Assembly: GCF_014649495.1 (NCBI RefSeq)
Contig: NZ_BMTD01000002.1
Span: forward strand, 434,001 to 498,000
Length of the DNA stretch: 64,000 nt
From: Streptomyces filipinensis
Lineage (GTDB): Bacteria > Actinomycetota > Actinomycetes > Streptomycetales > Streptomycetaceae
Direction: 5' to 3'
In this document: in pieces, positions 18,063 through 26,572 of the stretch
Numbering within the stretch: position 1 is the first letter of the stretch
Layout: each line of letters starts with the position of its first letter
Notes under the pieces: generated by a model
The model's input: only the letters and a program-made list of their open reading frames with translations
Database searches by the model: none
Told to the model about the DNA's origin: nothing
Translations under genes and position numbers: made by a program

Positions 18063-18272
18063 GTGACCATCAGAGTCGTACGGGGCAACCCGACCCCGGA
18101 GGAGCTGGCCGCCGCACTGGCGGTGGTCCGCGCCCGCGCCGCGGCGGCAGCGGCCACGCCGTCCGGCGCGGAGGGCCCGCGGGACGCGTGGGCGGACCCG
18201 GGCAGGATCGCTTCGGCCCGCTTTCCCCAGCCGGGCCCGGCGTCGTGGACGCGCACCTACTGGCCGAGCTAG
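18063..18272 (+). CDS. pccE: Acyl-CoA carboxylase epsilon subunit
   Basis: A 69-residue protein matching the actinobacterial epsilon subunit that binds the beta hexamer and raises carboxylase activity. It has IRVVRGNPTPEELAAALAVV at the start and an SWTRTYWPS-type end. It follows pccB by 9 bp with AAGGAG before the GTG, so the two are co-transcribed. Epsilon subunits occur only in actinobacteria. Confidence 0.93.
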   Translation: MTIRVVRGNPTPEELAAALAVVRARAAAAAATPSGAEGPRDAWADPGRIASARFPQPGPASWTRTYWPS

Positions 18273-18281
18273 GGACACCCC

Positions 18282-18303
18282 TGGGGGCGCGGGGCACCGC
18301 GTA
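18282..18303 (+). repeat. Degraded dispersed repeat, copy 2
   Basis: GGGGGCGCGGGGCACCGCGT resembles the core GGGGCGCGGGGAACYGCGCGA element, in the gap after pccE. It is only a partial match. Confidence 0.4.
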
Positions 18304-18379
18304 CAGGCGCACAGCTCAGGGCGCCAATTGAGTACCGGTACTCAGGCACCCCGCACGGCCGAGGGCCCACGCTGGTGGA

Positions 18380-18508
18380 ATGCTCTGGTCAGACCCCGAA
18401 GACGAGCCGCCGAAGGACCTGCGCGACGCGCAGGACATGCTCCGGCGGCTCGGCTTCGTCATGGCCCTGGCCATGATCCTGGCCATGCTCGTCCTCGGCC
18501 TGAGGTAG
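18380..18508 (+). CDS. 42-residue single-pass membrane protein
   Basis: A very short gene with ATG at 18380 preceded by GGTGGA. It has a charged N-terminus (MLWSDPEDEPPKDLRDAQDML) and one hydrophobic helix (GFVMALAMILAMLVLGLR) ending in a positive residue. It lies between pccE and maf, 26 bp before maf. Codon use is typical for the genome (GC-rich third positions), and such a small hypothetical gene occurs here in related streptomycetes as I recall. The function is unknown; it is perhaps a small membrane regulator. Confidence 0.65.
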   Translation: MLWSDPEDEPPKDLRDAQDMLRRLGFVMALAMILAMLVLGLR

Positions 18509-18534
18509 CGCGGCCACGCGGCTAACCTGACGGC

Positions 18535-19152
18535 ATGACTGCCAAGCCACACCGCCGCTTGATCCTCGCCTCCCAGTCCCCCGCCCGCCTGGGTCTGCTG
18601 AGGCAGGCCGGCCTCGCCCCGGAGGTGATCGTCAGCGGGGTCGACGAGGACGCCGTCACCGCGCCCACCCCGGCGGAGCTGGCGCTCGCCCTGGCCGAGG
18701 CGAAGGCCTCGGTCGTGGCGGCGAAGCCGGAGGTGCAGGGCGCCCTGGTGATCGGCTGCGACTCGGTGCTGGAGCTGGACGGGCAGGCCCTCGGCAAGCC
18801 CGCCGACGCGGAGGAGGCCACCGCCCGCTGGAAGGCGATGCGCGGGCGGGCCGGCACCCTCCAGACGGGTCACTGCATCTGGGACACGGCGGCCAAGCGG
18901 TACGTGTCCGGGACCGCCTCGACCGTCGTCCGCTTCGGTGAGCCCAGCGACCAGGAGATCGCCGCGTACGTGGCCTCCGGCGAGCCCCTCTACGTCGCCG
19001 GGGCCTTCACCCTGGACGGCCGTTCGGCGCCGTTCATCGAGGGCATCGAGGGCGACCACGGCAATGTGATCGGCATCAGCCTGCCCCTGGTGCGCAGGCT
19101 GCTGGCCGAACTGGGCGTCGGTATCACGGAGTTGTGGTCGCCGGACCGGTGA
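18535..19152 (+). CDS. maf: Maf-like nucleoside triphosphate pyrophosphatase
   Basis: A 205-residue cytoplasmic house-cleaning enzyme that hydrolyses non-canonical or methylated nucleoside triphosphates such as dTTP/UTP-type substrates. Family motifs are [18 protein letters not shown] (SxSPRR-like loop) and [17 protein letters not shown] (the catalytic Asp), with a later [19 protein letters not shown] segment. TAACCT lies 6 nt before the ATG, suggesting a leaderless transcript. Its 3' end overlaps the converging membrane-protein gene by 29 bp. It sits inside the acyl-CoA carboxylase cluster, a conserved arrangement in actinobacteria. Confidence 0.93.
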   Translation: MTAKPHRRLILASQSPARLGLLRQAGLAPEVIVSGVDEDAVTAPTPAELALALAEAKASVVAAKPEVQGALVIGCDSVLELDGQALGKPADAEEATARWKAMRGRAGTLQTGHCIWDTAAKRYVSGTASTVVRFGEPSDQEIAAYVASGEPLYVAGAFTLDGRSAPFIEGIEGDHGNVIGISLPLVRRLLAELGVGITELWSPDR

Positions 19153-19717
19153 TCTGGGCGGGCACCGAGTCGCGCGGCTCGTCGTGCCCGTCCTCGCGGC
19201 CCCCCGGCTCGTCCGTACGCGGGCCCGGGACGGGCGCCGGGCCCGGCGCCGCGGCCGGCTCGGCCTCGCCCTTCGGATCGCCGTCCTGCCCCGCCCCACC
19301 GCCGGCGGGGCCCCGCTGCGGGCCGCCGTCACGGTCGTGCGTCATCAGGAGCAGGACGACCAGGCCGAGCACGGCCACCATGAACAGGAACGCCGTCCAG
19401 CCGACCAGGCCCCAGGCGAAGGCGCCCAGCAGGCCGTGGACGACCGCCACGCTGATCAGCAGGACGCGGCCGAAGCCCGCGGGGGCGCGGTCGCGTATCG
19501 CGACCAGGACGGCCACCAGCGCGCACAGCGCGAAATAGAGCCCGAAGACGACACCGCCGATCTTCGAGGACGTCGCCATCACGGACGGGTCGAGGCCCGC
19601 CAGGGACATGTCCTGACGGTCGACCACCACCCCGAGGAACCAGTTCAGCGCGGCGATGATGACGCCCTCCGCCAGAAGGACGACCGCCACGACCCATGCC
19701 ACCGGCCTGCGCACCAC
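19124..19717 (-). CDS. Four-helix integral membrane protein, unknown function
   Basis: Four hydrophobic segments occur in about the first 130 residues ([83 protein letters not shown]), followed by a Pro/Gly/Asp/Glu-rich tail of about 70 residues probably in the cytoplasm. The start is uncertain: GTG at 19717 with GGGG upstream was chosen, giving 197 residues. Longer versions using a TTG at 19858 would run through what looks like promoter DNA (TTGTCC and TAGCGT 17 bp apart). It converges on maf with a 29-bp overlap. Confidence 0.65.
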   Translation of the reverse strand: MVRRPVAWVVAVVLLAEGVIIAALNWFLGVVVDRQDMSLAGLDPSVMATSSKIGGVVFGLYFALCALVAVLVAIRDRAPAGFGRVLLISVAVVHGLLGAFAWGLVGWTAFLFMVAVLGLVVLLLMTHDRDGGPQRGPAGGGAGQDGDPKGEAEPAAAPGPAPVPGPRTDEPGGREDGHDEPRDSVPAQITGPATTTP

Positions 19718-20081
19718 CGGTCCCCACCCACTCTCGAGCCAGCTGCTTGTTACCCCAGGTACGTTCGAGCCATCGCGAACGCTACTAACGGGTAAACCCT
19801 GGGACAAGGGTTCGCGCGCCAGCAAAGAATCATTGGGCCATTCGTAGGGACTCGACAAAGAAACTGAGTGGGCCGCAGCACGCTCTTACAGAGACCTTGA
19901 CCACACGACGGGGCTAGGGTTTCCCGCAGGAGTCCTGCACACCGAGGTGCGACAAGGACTTTCGCGGGTCGAGCGAGCCTCGAATCACGCTCCGTGTGGG
20001 CAAGCTCACCATTGGGGACGGGTCGAAGTGCCGTGTCGGCAGTCCCTAAACTCGGCTTGTTTCAAGGAGGGAGCCTCAATC

Positions 20082-21854
20082 GTGCGCAAGGTGCTCATCG
20101 CCAACCGTGGCGAAATCGCTGTCCGCGTGGCCCGGGCCTGTCGGGACGCCGGGATCGCGAGCGTTGCCGTCTACGCCGAACCGGACCGGGACGCTCTGCA
20201 TGTCCGCGCCGCGGATGAGGCGTTCGCCCTGGGCGGTGACACCCCGGCCACCAGTTATCTGGTCATCGACAAGATCTTGAACGCGGCGCGCGAGTCCGGC
20301 GCGGACGCCGTCCACCCGGGCTACGGCTTTCTCTCGGAGAACGCCGACTTCGCGCAGGCGGTCCTGGACGCGGGCCTGATCTGGATCGGCCCGCCGCCGC
20401 ACGCCATCCGCGATCTGGGTGACAAGGTCGCCGCCCGGCACATCGCCCAGCGCGCCGGCGCTCCGCTGGTGGCCGGTACCCCCGATCCGGTGAGCGGCGC
20501 CGAGGAGGTCGTGGCCTTCGCCGAGGAGCACGGCCTGCCGATCGCCATCAAGGCCGCCTTCGGTGGCGGTGGCCGCGGCCTGAAGGTCGCCCGGACCCTC
20601 GAAGAGGTCCCGGAGCTGTACGAGTCGGCGGTCCGCGAGGCGGTCGCCGCCTTCGGCCGCGGCGAGTGCTTCGTCGAGCGCTACCTGGACCGTCCGCGGC
20701 ACGTCGAGACCCAGTGCCTGGCCGACAAGCACGGCAACGTGGTCGTCGTCTCCACCCGTGACTGCTCCCTGCAGCGCCGCCACCAGAAGCTGGTCGAGGA
20801 GGCCCCCGCGCCGTTCCTGTCCGACGAGCAGGTCGCCGAGCTGTACCGCGCCTCGAAGGCGATCCTGCGGGAGGCCGGCTACGAGGGCGCGGGCACCTGT
20901 GAGTTCCTGGTCGGCCAGGACGGCACCATCTCCTTCCTGGAGGTGAACACCCGCCTCCAGGTGGAGCACCCGGTGACCGAGGAGGTCGCCGGCATCGACC
21001 TGGTCCGCGAGATGTTCCGCATCGCCGACGGCGAGGAGCTGGGTTACGACGACCCGGCGCTGCGCGGACACTCGTTCGAGTTCCGGATCAACGGCGAGGA
21101 CCCGGGCCGCAACTTCCTCCCGGCGCCCGGCACGGTCACCAGGTTCGACGCGCCGTCGGGCCCCGGTGTCCGGCTGGACGCGGGCGTGGAGTCCGGCTCG
21201 GTCATCGGCCCGGCCTGGGACTCGCTGCTCGCCAAGCTGATCGTGACCGGCCGCACCCGCCGGGAGGCCCTGGAGCGGGCCGCCCGCGCCCTGGAGGAGT
21301 TCCAGGTCGAGGGCATGGCGACGGCGATCCCCTTCCACCGCGCGGTCGTCACGGACCCGGCGTTCGCCCCCGAGCTGACCGGCTCCGAGGACCCGTTCAC
21401 GGTCCACACCCGCTGGATCGAGACCGAGTTCGTCAACGAGATCAAGCCCTTCGCCGCCCCCGCCGATGTCGAGGCGGAGGAGGAGACGGGCCGCGAGACG
21501 GTCGTCGTCGAGGTCGGCGGCAAGCGCCTTGAGGTCTCGCTGCCCTCGTCCCTCGGCATGTCCCTGGCCCGCACGGGCCTCGCGGCCGGTGCCAAGCCGA
21601 AGCGCCGCGCGGCCAAGAAGTCCGGCCCCGTCGCCTCCGGTGACACGCTCGCCTCCCCGATGCAGGGCACGATCGTGAAGGTCGCGGTCGAGGAGGGCCA
21701 GGAGGTCAAGGAGGGCGACCTGGTCGTCGTCCTGGAGGCCATGAAGATGGAACAGCCCCTGAACGCCCACAAGGCGGGCACGATCAAGGGCCTGAGCGCC
21801 GAGGTCGGCGCGTCCATCACGTCCGGCGCCGCGATCTGCGAGATCAAGGACTGA
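20082..21854 (+). CDS. accA2: Acyl-CoA carboxylase alpha subunit (biotin carboxylase-BCCP)
   Basis: A 590-residue protein, equal to the S. coelicolor AccA1/AccA2 length. It carboxylates its own biotin using ATP and bicarbonate and hands the group to beta subunits such as PccB. It contains the biotin carboxylase domain ([20 protein letters not shown], the [11 protein letters not shown] loop near 170, [14 protein letters not shown]) and the C-terminal biotin carrier domain with EAMKME, Lys555 being biotinylated. The GTG at 20082 is fixed by AAGGAGGG 9-10 nt upstream. It is followed by a strong terminator. The birA ligase nearby serves this lysine. Confidence 0.96.
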   Translation: MRKVLIANRGEIAVRVARACRDAGIASVAVYAEPDRDALHVRAADEAFALGGDTPATSYLVIDKILNAARESGADAVHPGYGFLSENADFAQAVLDAGLIWIGPPPHAIRDLGDKVAARHIAQRAGAPLVAGTPDPVSGAEEVVAFAEEHGLPIAIKAAFGGGGRGLKVARTLEEVPELYESAVREAVAAFGRGECFVERYLDRPRHVETQCLADKHGNVVVVSTRDCSLQRRHQKLVEEAPAPFLSDEQVAELYRASKAILREAGYEGAGTCEFLVGQDGTISFLEVNTRLQVEHPVTEEVAGIDLVREMFRIADGEELGYDDPALRGHSFEFRINGEDPGRNFLPAPGTVTRFDAPSGPGVRLDAGVESGSVIGPAWDSLLAKLIVTGRTRREALERAARALEEFQVEGMATAIPFHRAVVTDPAFAPELTGSEDPFTVHTRWIETEFVNEIKPFAAPADVEAEEETGRETVVVEVGGKRLEVSLPSSLGMSLARTGLAAGAKPKRRAAKKSGPVASGDTLASPMQGTIVKVAVEEGQEVKEGDLVVVLEAMKMEQPLNAHKAGTIKGLSAEVGASITSGAAICEIKD

Positions 21855-21867
21855 CGGCAGACGGCAC

Positions 21868-21918
21868 AGTGACGCCCGGTGGACCGACCCTTTCGGCCCA
21901 CCGGGCGTCACTCTTTTT
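21868..21918 (+). terminator. Strong intrinsic terminator after accA2
   Basis: A perfect 15-bp stem (21868-21882 with 21898-21912) is followed by a run of five T (21914-21918), an unusually canonical terminator for this genome, just after the accA2 stop. Confidence 0.93.
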
Positions 21919-22006
21919 CCAAGGGCCTCAGGACGCCCTTCCGAGCCACCGGGGCCTTTCCGAGGCTCGGGGTGCGACCCGGCTCCCTGAGGGGCGGCCG
22001 GCCCGA

Positions 22007-22035
22007 AGGGGCGCGGGGAACCGCGGGACGAGCCC
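22007..22035 (+). repeat. Dispersed palindromic repeat, copy 3
   Basis: AGGGGCGCGGGGAACCGCGG followed by GACGAGCCC is close to the consensus of copy 1 and lies in the gap between accA2 and the DeoR-type gene. Confidence 0.6.
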
Positions 22036-22099
22036 AGGCACACCCGCACCCACCCGACGACCTCAAGCCCGACGGCGACCAGGCACCCTCAGCGCACCC

Positions 22100-23029
22100 T
22101 CAGCGCCGCCGCAGATCAGCGACGCGCCCCCGCTCAGCTCCCGCCGGCTCCCCGTACCCCGCCCCCGAGCGGAGCGCCATGCCCCTGCGCGGCCCCGGCA
22201 GCGGGGCACGCCGCGCCGGGGCCTGCTCACCCCCCGGAGGGGCTCCGTTCGCGCCGGACACGGCGATCTGCACCCCCTGGTCGGCGAGGGCCTGCAACTC
22301 GGTGGCGGCGCGGTCGTCGTGCGCGGGCGGCTCGTCGGTGACCAGACGGGTGATGACGTCGGTCGGCACGGTCTGGAACATCGTGTCCGTACCGAGCTTG
22401 GTGTGGTCGGCGAGGACCACGACCTCCGCGGCGGCCTGCACCAGCGCCCGGTCGACGGACGCCGAGAGCATGTTGGACGTGGACAGGCCCCGCTCGGCGG
22501 TGAGCCCGCTTCCGGAGAGGAAGGCCTTGGACACGCGCAGCCCCTGCAGGGACTGCTCCGCGCCGGAGCCGACGAGGGCGTAGTTGGAGCCGCGCAGGGT
22601 GCCGCCGGTCATCACGACCTCCACCCGGTTGGCATGGGCCAACGCCTGGGCGACCAGGAGGGAGTTGGTGACGACCGTCAGGCCGGGCACCCGCGCGAGC
22701 CGGCGGGCCAGCTCCTGCGTGGTGGTACCCGCCCCGACCACGATGGCCTCGCCTTCTTCGACGAGGCCGGCGGCGAGGTCGGCGATGGCCGTCTTCTCGG
22801 CGGTCGCGAGATGGGACTTCTGCGGGAAGCCCGACTCGCGCGTGAACCCGCCCGGCAGTACCGCACCGCCGTGGCGACGGTCGAGGAGTCCTTCTGCCTC
22901 CAGTGCCCGCACGTCCCGCCGTACGGTCACTTCGGAGGTCTGGACGACGCGGGCGAGCTCACGGAGCGACACGGCACCGTTCGCTCGCACCATTTCGAGG
23001 ATCAGTTGGCGACGTTCAGCAGCGAACAC
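22100..23029 (-). CDS. DeoR/GlpR-family transcriptional regulator
   Basis: A 309-residue DNA-binding protein. The N-terminal helix-turn-helix has the DeoR signature (RRQLILEMVRANGAVSLRELA, TSEVTVRRDVRALEAEGLLDRRHGGA, residues 6-55). The C-terminal DeoRC sugar-phosphate sensor follows (AGTTTQELARRL, TNSLLVAQALA, LADHTKLG). An extra Pro/Arg/Gly-rich tail of about 45 residues lies beyond the usual end. Members respond to phosphorylated sugars; E. coli DeoR senses deoxyribose-5-phosphate. Given the nucleoside catabolism genes 2.6 kb away, it is a candidate for the regulator of the CTACGCGCGTAG sites, though this is inference only. Confidence 0.92.
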   Translation of the reverse strand: MFAAERRQLILEMVRANGAVSLRELARVVQTSEVTVRRDVRALEAEGLLDRRHGGAVLPGGFTRESGFPQKSHLATAEKTAIADLAAGLVEEGEAIVVGAGTTTQELARRLARVPGLTVVTNSLLVAQALAHANRVEVVMTGGTLRGSNYALVGSGAEQSLQGLRVSKAFLSGSGLTAERGLSTSNMLSASVDRALVQAAAEVVVLADHTKLGTDTMFQTVPTDVITRLVTDEPPAHDDRAATELQALADQGVQIAVSGANGAPPGGEQAPARRAPLPGPRRGMALRSGAGYGEPAGAERGRVADLRRR

Positions 23030-23195
23030 GAAACTGACAGTAACCCCAGCGACCGTCTGGTTTCAGCAGTTTGCGCCGAATAACAGAAGTTGTTCGTACG
23101 GCAGGGGCGGAAGTGGTATAGGACCCAGCCGCCCCGACTATGCCGTACGCACTCGCGGCAACTCCCCGTGACCAGCGGGAAGTTGATTTCGGCCG

Positions 23196-24644
23196 TCAGG
23201 CCTCCGCGCCGGCCTTGCGGGTGTGCAGCTGCCGGGCCACCTCGGCGATCGACCCCGAAAGGGAGGGGTACACCGTGAACGCGTTCGCGATCTGTTCGAC
23301 GGTCAGATTGTTGTCGACGGCGATCGAGATGGGGTGGATGAGTTCCGAGGCGCGGGGCGCGACGACCACACCGCCGACGACGATGCCCGTACCCGGACGG
23401 CAGAAGATCTTCACGAAGCCGTCCCGGATGCCCTGCATCTTGGCGCGCGGGTTGCGCAGCAGGGGCAGCTTGACGACCCGGGCGTCGATCTTGCCCGCGT
23501 CCACGTCCGCCTGCGTGTAGCCGACCGTCGCGATCTCGGGGTCGGTGAAGACGTTGGAGGAGACGGTCTTCAGGTTGAGCGGGGTCACCGCGTCGCCGAG
23601 GAAGTGGTACATGGCGATACGTCCCTGCATGGCGGCGACGGACGCGAGGGCGAAGATCCCGGTCACGTCACCGGCCGCGTAGACGCCCGGAGCGGTCGTG
23701 CGCGACACCTTGTCGGTCCAGATGTGCCCCGAGTCGCGCAGCTTGACGCCGGCCTCCTCCAGGCCGAGCCCCGCGCTGTTCGGGATGGCGCCGACGGCCA
23801 TGAGGCAGTGCGAGCCGCTGATGACCCGGCCGTCGGCCAGCGTCACCTCGACCCGGTCGCCGACGCGCTTGGCGGACTGGGCGCGGGAGCGGGCCATGAC
23901 GTTCATGCCACGGCGGCGGAAGACGTCCTCCAGGACGGCGGCGGCGTCCGGGTCCTCGCCGGGCAGCACGCGGTCACGGGACGACACGAGGGTGACCTTG
24001 GAGCCGAGGGCCTGGTAGGCACCGGCGAACTCGGCACCGGTGACACCCGACCCGACCACGATCAGCTCGTCCGGCAGCTCGGTGAGGTCGTAGACCTGGG
24101 TCCAGTTCAGGATGCGCTCGCCGTCGGGCTGGGCGTCGGGCAGCTCGCGGGGGTGACCGCCGGTGGCGATGAGGACGGCGTCGGCGGTGAGGGTCTCCTC
24201 GGTGCCGTCGGCGGCGGTGACGACGACCTTGCGGGACCCGTCGAGGGCCTGCATGCCCTCCAGCCGGCCCCGGCCGCGCATGACCCGGGCGCCAGCCCGG
24301 GTGACGGAGGCGGTGATGTCGTGGGACTGGGCGAGGGCCAGCCGCTTCACCCGGCGGTTGACCTTGCCCAGGTCCACCCCGACCACCCGGGCGGCCTGCT
24401 CCAGCGGCGGCGTGTCGTCGGCGACGATGATGCCCAGCTCTTCGTACGACGAGTCGAAGGTGGTCATCACCTCGGCCGTGGCGATGAGCGTCTTCGACGG
24501 CACGCAGTCGGTCAGCACCGACGCTCCGCCCAGACCGTCGCAGTCGACGACGGTCACCTCCGCACCGAGCTGGGCGGCCACCAGGGCCGCCTCGTATCCG
24601 CCGGGTCCGCCACCGATGATCACGATCCGAGTCACGTACTCCAT
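23196..24644 (-). CDS. LpdA-like NAD(P)H-quinone reductase flavoprotein
   Basis: A 482-residue pyridine nucleotide-disulfide reductase family protein. It has the FAD-binding GGGPGGYEAALVAAQLG at the N-terminus, an NAD(P)-binding VVGSGVTGAEFA and a C-terminal dimerisation domain. The redox-active pair CxxxxC is missing: the segment reads GLGGASVLTDCVPSK with only one cysteine. This matches mycobacterial LpdA (Rv3303c), which is not a lipoamide dehydrogenase but an NAD(P)H-quinone reductase. A true dihydrolipoamide function is therefore unlikely. The start at 24644 begins directly with the FAD fold. It is divergent from the gamma-glutamylcyclotransferase-like gene. Confidence 0.9.
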   Translation of the reverse strand: MEYVTRIVIIGGGPGGYEAALVAAQLGAEVTVVDCDGLGGASVLTDCVPSKTLIATAEVMTTFDSSYEELGIIVADDTPPLEQAARVVGVDLGKVNRRVKRLALAQSHDITASVTRAGARVMRGRGRLEGMQALDGSRKVVVTAADGTEETLTADAVLIATGGHPRELPDAQPDGERILNWTQVYDLTELPDELIVVGSGVTGAEFAGAYQALGSKVTLVSSRDRVLPGEDPDAAAVLEDVFRRRGMNVMARSRAQSAKRVGDRVEVTLADGRVISGSHCLMAVGAIPNSAGLGLEEAGVKLRDSGHIWTDKVSRTTAPGVYAAGDVTGIFALASVAAMQGRIAMYHFLGDAVTPLNLKTVSSNVFTDPEIATVGYTQADVDAGKIDARVVKLPLLRNPRAKMQGIRDGFVKIFCRPGTGIVVGGVVVAPRASELIHPISIAVDNNLTVEQIANAFTVYPSLSGSIAEVARQLHTRKAGAEA

Positions 24645-24740
24645 TGTCCCGCACCCTTCAAGGTGCTACTGCCCCGGGGCACGCGGAAGCTTCGGCTGGG
24701 ACAGGAGTGACCCGCGTTTCCCCTGCCGTACCCTCTCCCC

Positions 24741-25178
24741 ATGTCGCTCTATGCCGCCTACGCCGGCAACCTCGACGCGGGCCTGATGTCCTTCCGTGCC
24801 CCGCACTCCCCGCTGCGCGCCACGGGCTGGCTGAACGGCTGGCGGCTGACGTTCGGCGGCGAGCAGCTGGGCTGGGAGGGCGCGCTGGCGACGATCGTCG
24901 AGGACCCGCTCGCGCAGGTCTTCGTCGGCCTGTACGACATCGCACCGATGGACGAGGAGTCCCTCGACCGGTGGGAGGGCGTGGGCCTCGACGTCTACCG
25001 CCGGGTACGGGTGCGGGTGCACACGCTGGACGGCGAGGAGGCGGCCTGGACGTACGTCCTGAACGGCTACGAGGGCGGCCTGCCCTCGGCGCGCTACCTG
25101 GGCGAGATCGCGGACGCGGCGGAGTCGGCGGGGGCGCCCCACGATTACGTGATGGAGCTGCGGAAGAGGCCGTGCTGA
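24741..25178 (+). CDS. Gamma-glutamylcyclotransferase-like protein
   Basis: A 145-residue protein of the gamma-glutamylcyclotransferase (AIG2/BtrG-like) fold. It shows the YAAYAGNL substrate loop at the start (Y-x-x-Y-G-x-N type, here AYAGNL) and an acidic residue in the ESLDRWEGVG segment where family members place the catalytic glutamate. The C-terminal YVLNGYEGGLPSARYLGEI is also typical. It probably cleaves gamma-glutamyl compounds to pyroglutamate; the true substrate is unknown. It is divergent from the LpdA-like gene. Confidence 0.82.
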   Translation: MSLYAAYAGNLDAGLMSFRAPHSPLRATGWLNGWRLTFGGEQLGWEGALATIVEDPLAQVFVGLYDIAPMDEESLDRWEGVGLDVYRRVRVRVHTLDGEEAAWTYVLNGYEGGLPSARYLGEIADAAESAGAPHDYVMELRKRPC

Positions 25179-25228
25179 CGGACAGCGGATCCTAGACTCG
25201 GAACACCGGCGCACCCACGGGAGATCGC

Positions 25229-25507
25229 ATGGCCCCCGCCACGTATGACGTCTACTACACGGTGCAGGCCGCAGAGGCCCGCGACCGGCTCGACGACCGG
25301 CAGCGCAGCGCCTTCGACAAGGGCATCGCCCTGCTGGCCCGCGACCCGTTCCTGTCGGTGTCGCGGCCCATAGGCTCCACGGGCGACGACCGCACCATCC
25401 GTCTCACCCAGAACATCCTGGTGGAGTACACGGTCAGCCGGGGCCGGCTGCTGATCTTCATCGTCGAGGTCTTCAACGACAAGGACGTCCTCATCACCGA
25501 CGAGTGA
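25229..25507 (+). CDS. RelE/ParE-like small protein without a partner
   Basis: A 92-residue protein whose plan (YYTVQAAEARDRLDDRQRSAFDKGIALLARDP, then RTIRLTQNILVEYTVSRGRLLIFIVEVFND) looks like the RelE/ParE toxin fold: two helices followed by an antiparallel sheet with Arg and Tyr. No antitoxin gene lies beside it; neighbours are housekeeping genes. It may be a harmless relative used as a regulator. TAGACT (25193-25198) and GGGAGA near the ATG look like promoter and ribosome site. The fold assignment is by eye only. Confidence 0.6.
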   Translation: MAPATYDVYYTVQAAEARDRLDDRQRSAFDKGIALLARDPFLSVSRPIGSTGDDRTIRLTQNILVEYTVSRGRLLIFIVEVFNDKDVLITDE

Positions 25508-25590
25508 CCGCCGGGTGACGGCCGGACCGCTCTCGGCATCCCTTGTGGAAAACGACAAGACAACGATCCCAATCCCGTGACGTCTCTCAT

Positions 25591-25602
25591 CTACGCGCGT
25601 AG
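25591..25602. promoter_or_regulatory. Nucleoside-regulon operator, pnp promoter
   Basis: A perfect palindrome CTACGCGCGTAG. TACCCT (25615-25620) is a likely -10 box 7 nt before the GTG start, so the operator falls on the -35 region, a classic repressor position. Identical copies lie at deoC and add. Confidence 0.75.
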
Positions 25603-25627
25603 GCGAAGAGCGGCTACCCTCGTCCAC

Positions 25628-26452
25628 GTGAACGCATCTCTCCTTCCGGACGACATCCAGGGCGACCCGTACGCCGCCGCCGACGCCGCCGCCGCTCGCC
25701 TGCGCGAACTGACCGGCGCCGAGACCCACGACGTCGCCCTCGTGATGGGCTCCGGCTGGGCTCCGGCCGTCGACGCCCTGGGCGCACCCGACGCCGAGTT
25801 CCAGGTCACCGAGCTGCCCGGCTTCCCGCCGCCGGCCGTCGAGGGGCACGGCGGCAAGATCCGCTCGTACTCCTTCGGTGACAAGCGCGCTCTGGTCTTC
25901 CTGGGCCGCACGCACTACTACGAGGGCCGTGGCGTCGCCGCCGTCGCCCACGGCGTCCGTACGGCCGTGGCCGCCGGCTGCAAGACGATCGTCCTGACCA
26001 ACGGTTGCGGCGGTCTGCGCGAGGGCATGCGCCCCGGCCAGCCGGTGCTGATCAGCGACCACATCAACCTGACGGCGACCTCGCCGATCGTCGGCGCCAA
26101 CTTCGTCGACCTGACCGACCTGTACTCCCCGCGCCTGCGCGCCCTGTGCAAGGAGATCGACCCCTCCCTGGAGGAGGGCGTCTACGCGCAGTTCCCCGGC
26201 CCGCACTACGAGACCCCGGCCGAGATCCGCATGGCCCGTGTCATCGGCGCGGACCTGGTCGGCATGTCCACGGTCCTGGAGGCCATCGCCGCGCGCGAGG
26301 CGGGCGCCGAGGTGCTGGGCATCTCCCTGGTCACCAACCTGGCGGCCGGCATGACCGGCGAGCCCCTCAACCACGAGGAGGTCCTCCAGGCGGGCCGCGA
26401 CTCGGCCGCGCGGATGGGCCAGCTGCTGGGCCAGGTGCTGGGCAAGCTGTAA
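25628..26452 (+). CDS. Purine-nucleoside phosphorylase
   Basis: A 274-residue trimeric-type enzyme that splits inosine and guanosine (and deoxy forms) with phosphate to base plus (deoxy)ribose-1-phosphate. Family marks are [10 protein letters not shown] (phosphate loop), [36 protein letters not shown] and [12 protein letters not shown], with a substrate Glu in the last and the base-recognition region LVTNLAAGM. The GTG at 25628 follows TACCCT by 7 nt, indicating a leaderless transcript under the CTACGCGCGTAG operator. The downstream phosphomutase converts the sugar-1-phosphate product. Confidence 0.94.
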   Translation: MNASLLPDDIQGDPYAAADAAAARLRELTGAETHDVALVMGSGWAPAVDALGAPDAEFQVTELPGFPPPAVEGHGGKIRSYSFGDKRALVFLGRTHYYEGRGVAAVAHGVRTAVAAGCKTIVLTNGCGGLREGMRPGQPVLISDHINLTATSPIVGANFVDLTDLYSPRLRALCKEIDPSLEEGVYAQFPGPHYETPAEIRMARVIGADLVGMSTVLEAIAAREAGAEVLGISLVTNLAAGMTGEPLNHEEVLQAGRDSAARMGQLLGQVLGKL

Positions 26453-26572
26453 GCGCCGCCGAACCCATCCGCTCGCCTCTGGGCCGACCGTTTCCGGTGG
26501 GCGGGTGGGAAACGGGGGTACGGGGGCACGGCCCCCGGTGGACCAGGCAAACACGGAGAGGTTGATCCCAAG

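Noticed and set aside
19747..19858. A longer start (TTG) for the 19124-19717 membrane protein
   Set aside because: The extension is not conserved-looking and overlaps promoter-like DNA; a GTG after a G-rich ribosome site is preferred, though uncertain.
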